The notes under the pieces: model-generated
Databases searched by the model: none
What the model saw: only the letters and a program-made list of their open reading frames with translations
What the model was told of the DNA's origin: nothing
Translations under genes and position numbers: made by a program
Source of the DNA: Psychrobacter sp. 72-O-c
GTDB taxonomy: Bacteria > Pseudomonadota > Gammaproteobacteria > Pseudomonadales > Moraxellaceae
Assembly: GCF_904846605.1 (NCBI RefSeq)
Contig: NZ_CAJHBI010000001.1
Coordinates: forward strand, 110,393-174,392
Direction of reading: 5' to 3'
DNA length: 64,000 nt
Shown: positions 63,870-64,000 of the stretch, piece by piece
Position numbering within the stretch: position 1 is the stretch's first letter
How the letters are laid out: every line of letters begins with the position of its first letter

Positions 63870-64000
63870 TACAGCTAGACGCTCAAGCCCGAGCGCGAGA
63901 ATGTTTTTTGCCGCATTAACGTCGCGTTGATGAGTGACACCGCACTCGCAAAGCCATTCTCTTATTCTCAAATCTGTCCTACCTTTCGGACTGTTTTGGC
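63852..64000 (-). CDS. tnpB: TnpB (RNA-guided nuclease), C-terminal fragment
   Basis: On the minus strand, from the right edge to the TAG at 63852-63854, about 49 codons read ...NSPKGRTDLRIREWLCECGVTH, then QRDVNAAKNILALGLERLAVGI and TVV. This is the zinc-ribbon end of TnpB/OrfB: the second CxC pair and the DVNAA motif with the last RuvC aspartate (RDVNAAKNI). The 5' part lies outside the window, so completeness and activity cannot be judged. TnpB proteins cut DNA guided by omega RNA transcribed from the element's right end. No frameshift is seen in the visible part. Confidence 0.88.
   Translation of the reverse strand, partial: QNSPKGRTDLRIREWLCECGVTHQRDVNAAKNILALGLERLAVGITVV

Larger units (their letters stand above)
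63835..64000 (-). mobile_element. IS200/IS605-type element, right part only
   Basis: The tnpB 3' end and the right-end hairpin are in the window, and the rest lies beyond the right edge. Whether a tnpA (Y1 transposase) is present cannot be seen. Confidence 0.75.

Noticed and set aside
1..64000. tRNA genes
   Set aside because: I looked for T-arm (GGTTCRA) and acceptor patterns by eye and found only the tRNA-like ends of tmRNA. A covariance search would be needed to exclude others.

Overview
This window looks like a chromosomal segment of a gammaproteobacterium of the Moraxellaceae, most likely Psychrobacter. The reasons are moderate-to-low GC with long AT-rich spacers, an rpsF-rpsR-rplI operon without priB, a tmRNA tag ANDETYALAA, the neighbourhoods alaS-lysC-csrA, fis-purH and hupB-ppiD, and many proteins carrying hydrophilic, often acidic, low-complexity extensions. 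The genus is an inference from recognised gene content; no database search was run.

Layout. 1-2.3 kb: a glycine-zipper protein cut by the left edge, then glpK. 2.4-9.3 kb: a structured leader with a terminator, then an envelope export operon (TolC-like channel, YihY/BrkB membrane protein, HlyD-type adaptor, two ABC-2 permeases) with no ATPase gene. 9.3-15.2 kb: sthA and ppsR, divergent from ppsA, so PEP synthase sits beside its own regulator. 15.4-20.1 kb: a GYF/RDD membrane protein, the S6-S18-L9 operon with an S6:S18-type leader, a questin-oxidase-like protein and ssrA (tmRNA). 20.3-28.9 kb: a carboxylesterase, a CreB/CreC-type two-component pair, aroC, prmB and an L,D-transpeptidase. 29-39.5 kb: a small membrane protein, a DUF389 membrane protein with a long acidic N-terminus, alaS-lysC-csrA, a HopJ-family protein, nadK-yeaC and a YccA/Bax-inhibitor protein. 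39.6-51.3 kb: a CcoI/FixI-type copper P-type ATPase containing a 9-bp tandem repeat, mrcB (PBP1b) with a downstream TPR lipoprotein that resembles its activator LpoP, prmA, a zinc-ribbon/DUF3426 protein, fis and purH. 51.3-55.2 kb: ppiD, hupB and a UbiJ/SCP2-like protein with a coiled coil and tail anchor. 55.2-62.2 kb: a complete iscRSUA-hscBA-fdx iron-sulfur cluster operon with a clear IscR operator over its promoter. 62.2-64 kb: a membrane-bound class III nucleotide cyclase and the 3' end of an IS200/IS605-type tnpB running off the right edge.

Most of the window is conserved housekeeping sequence. The parts that deserve attention are non-coding or context features: the leader and attenuator-like hairpin before the efflux operon, the S6:S18 leader, the hairpin just before purH, a branched inverted-repeat element at 51.34-51.43 kb, an extreme Shine-Dalgarno followed by an AUG-UAA start-stop inside a hairpin between iscU and iscA, the short tandem repeats (9, 15, 21, 22 and 37 bp) in and between genes, and the tnpB right end with its predicted guide.
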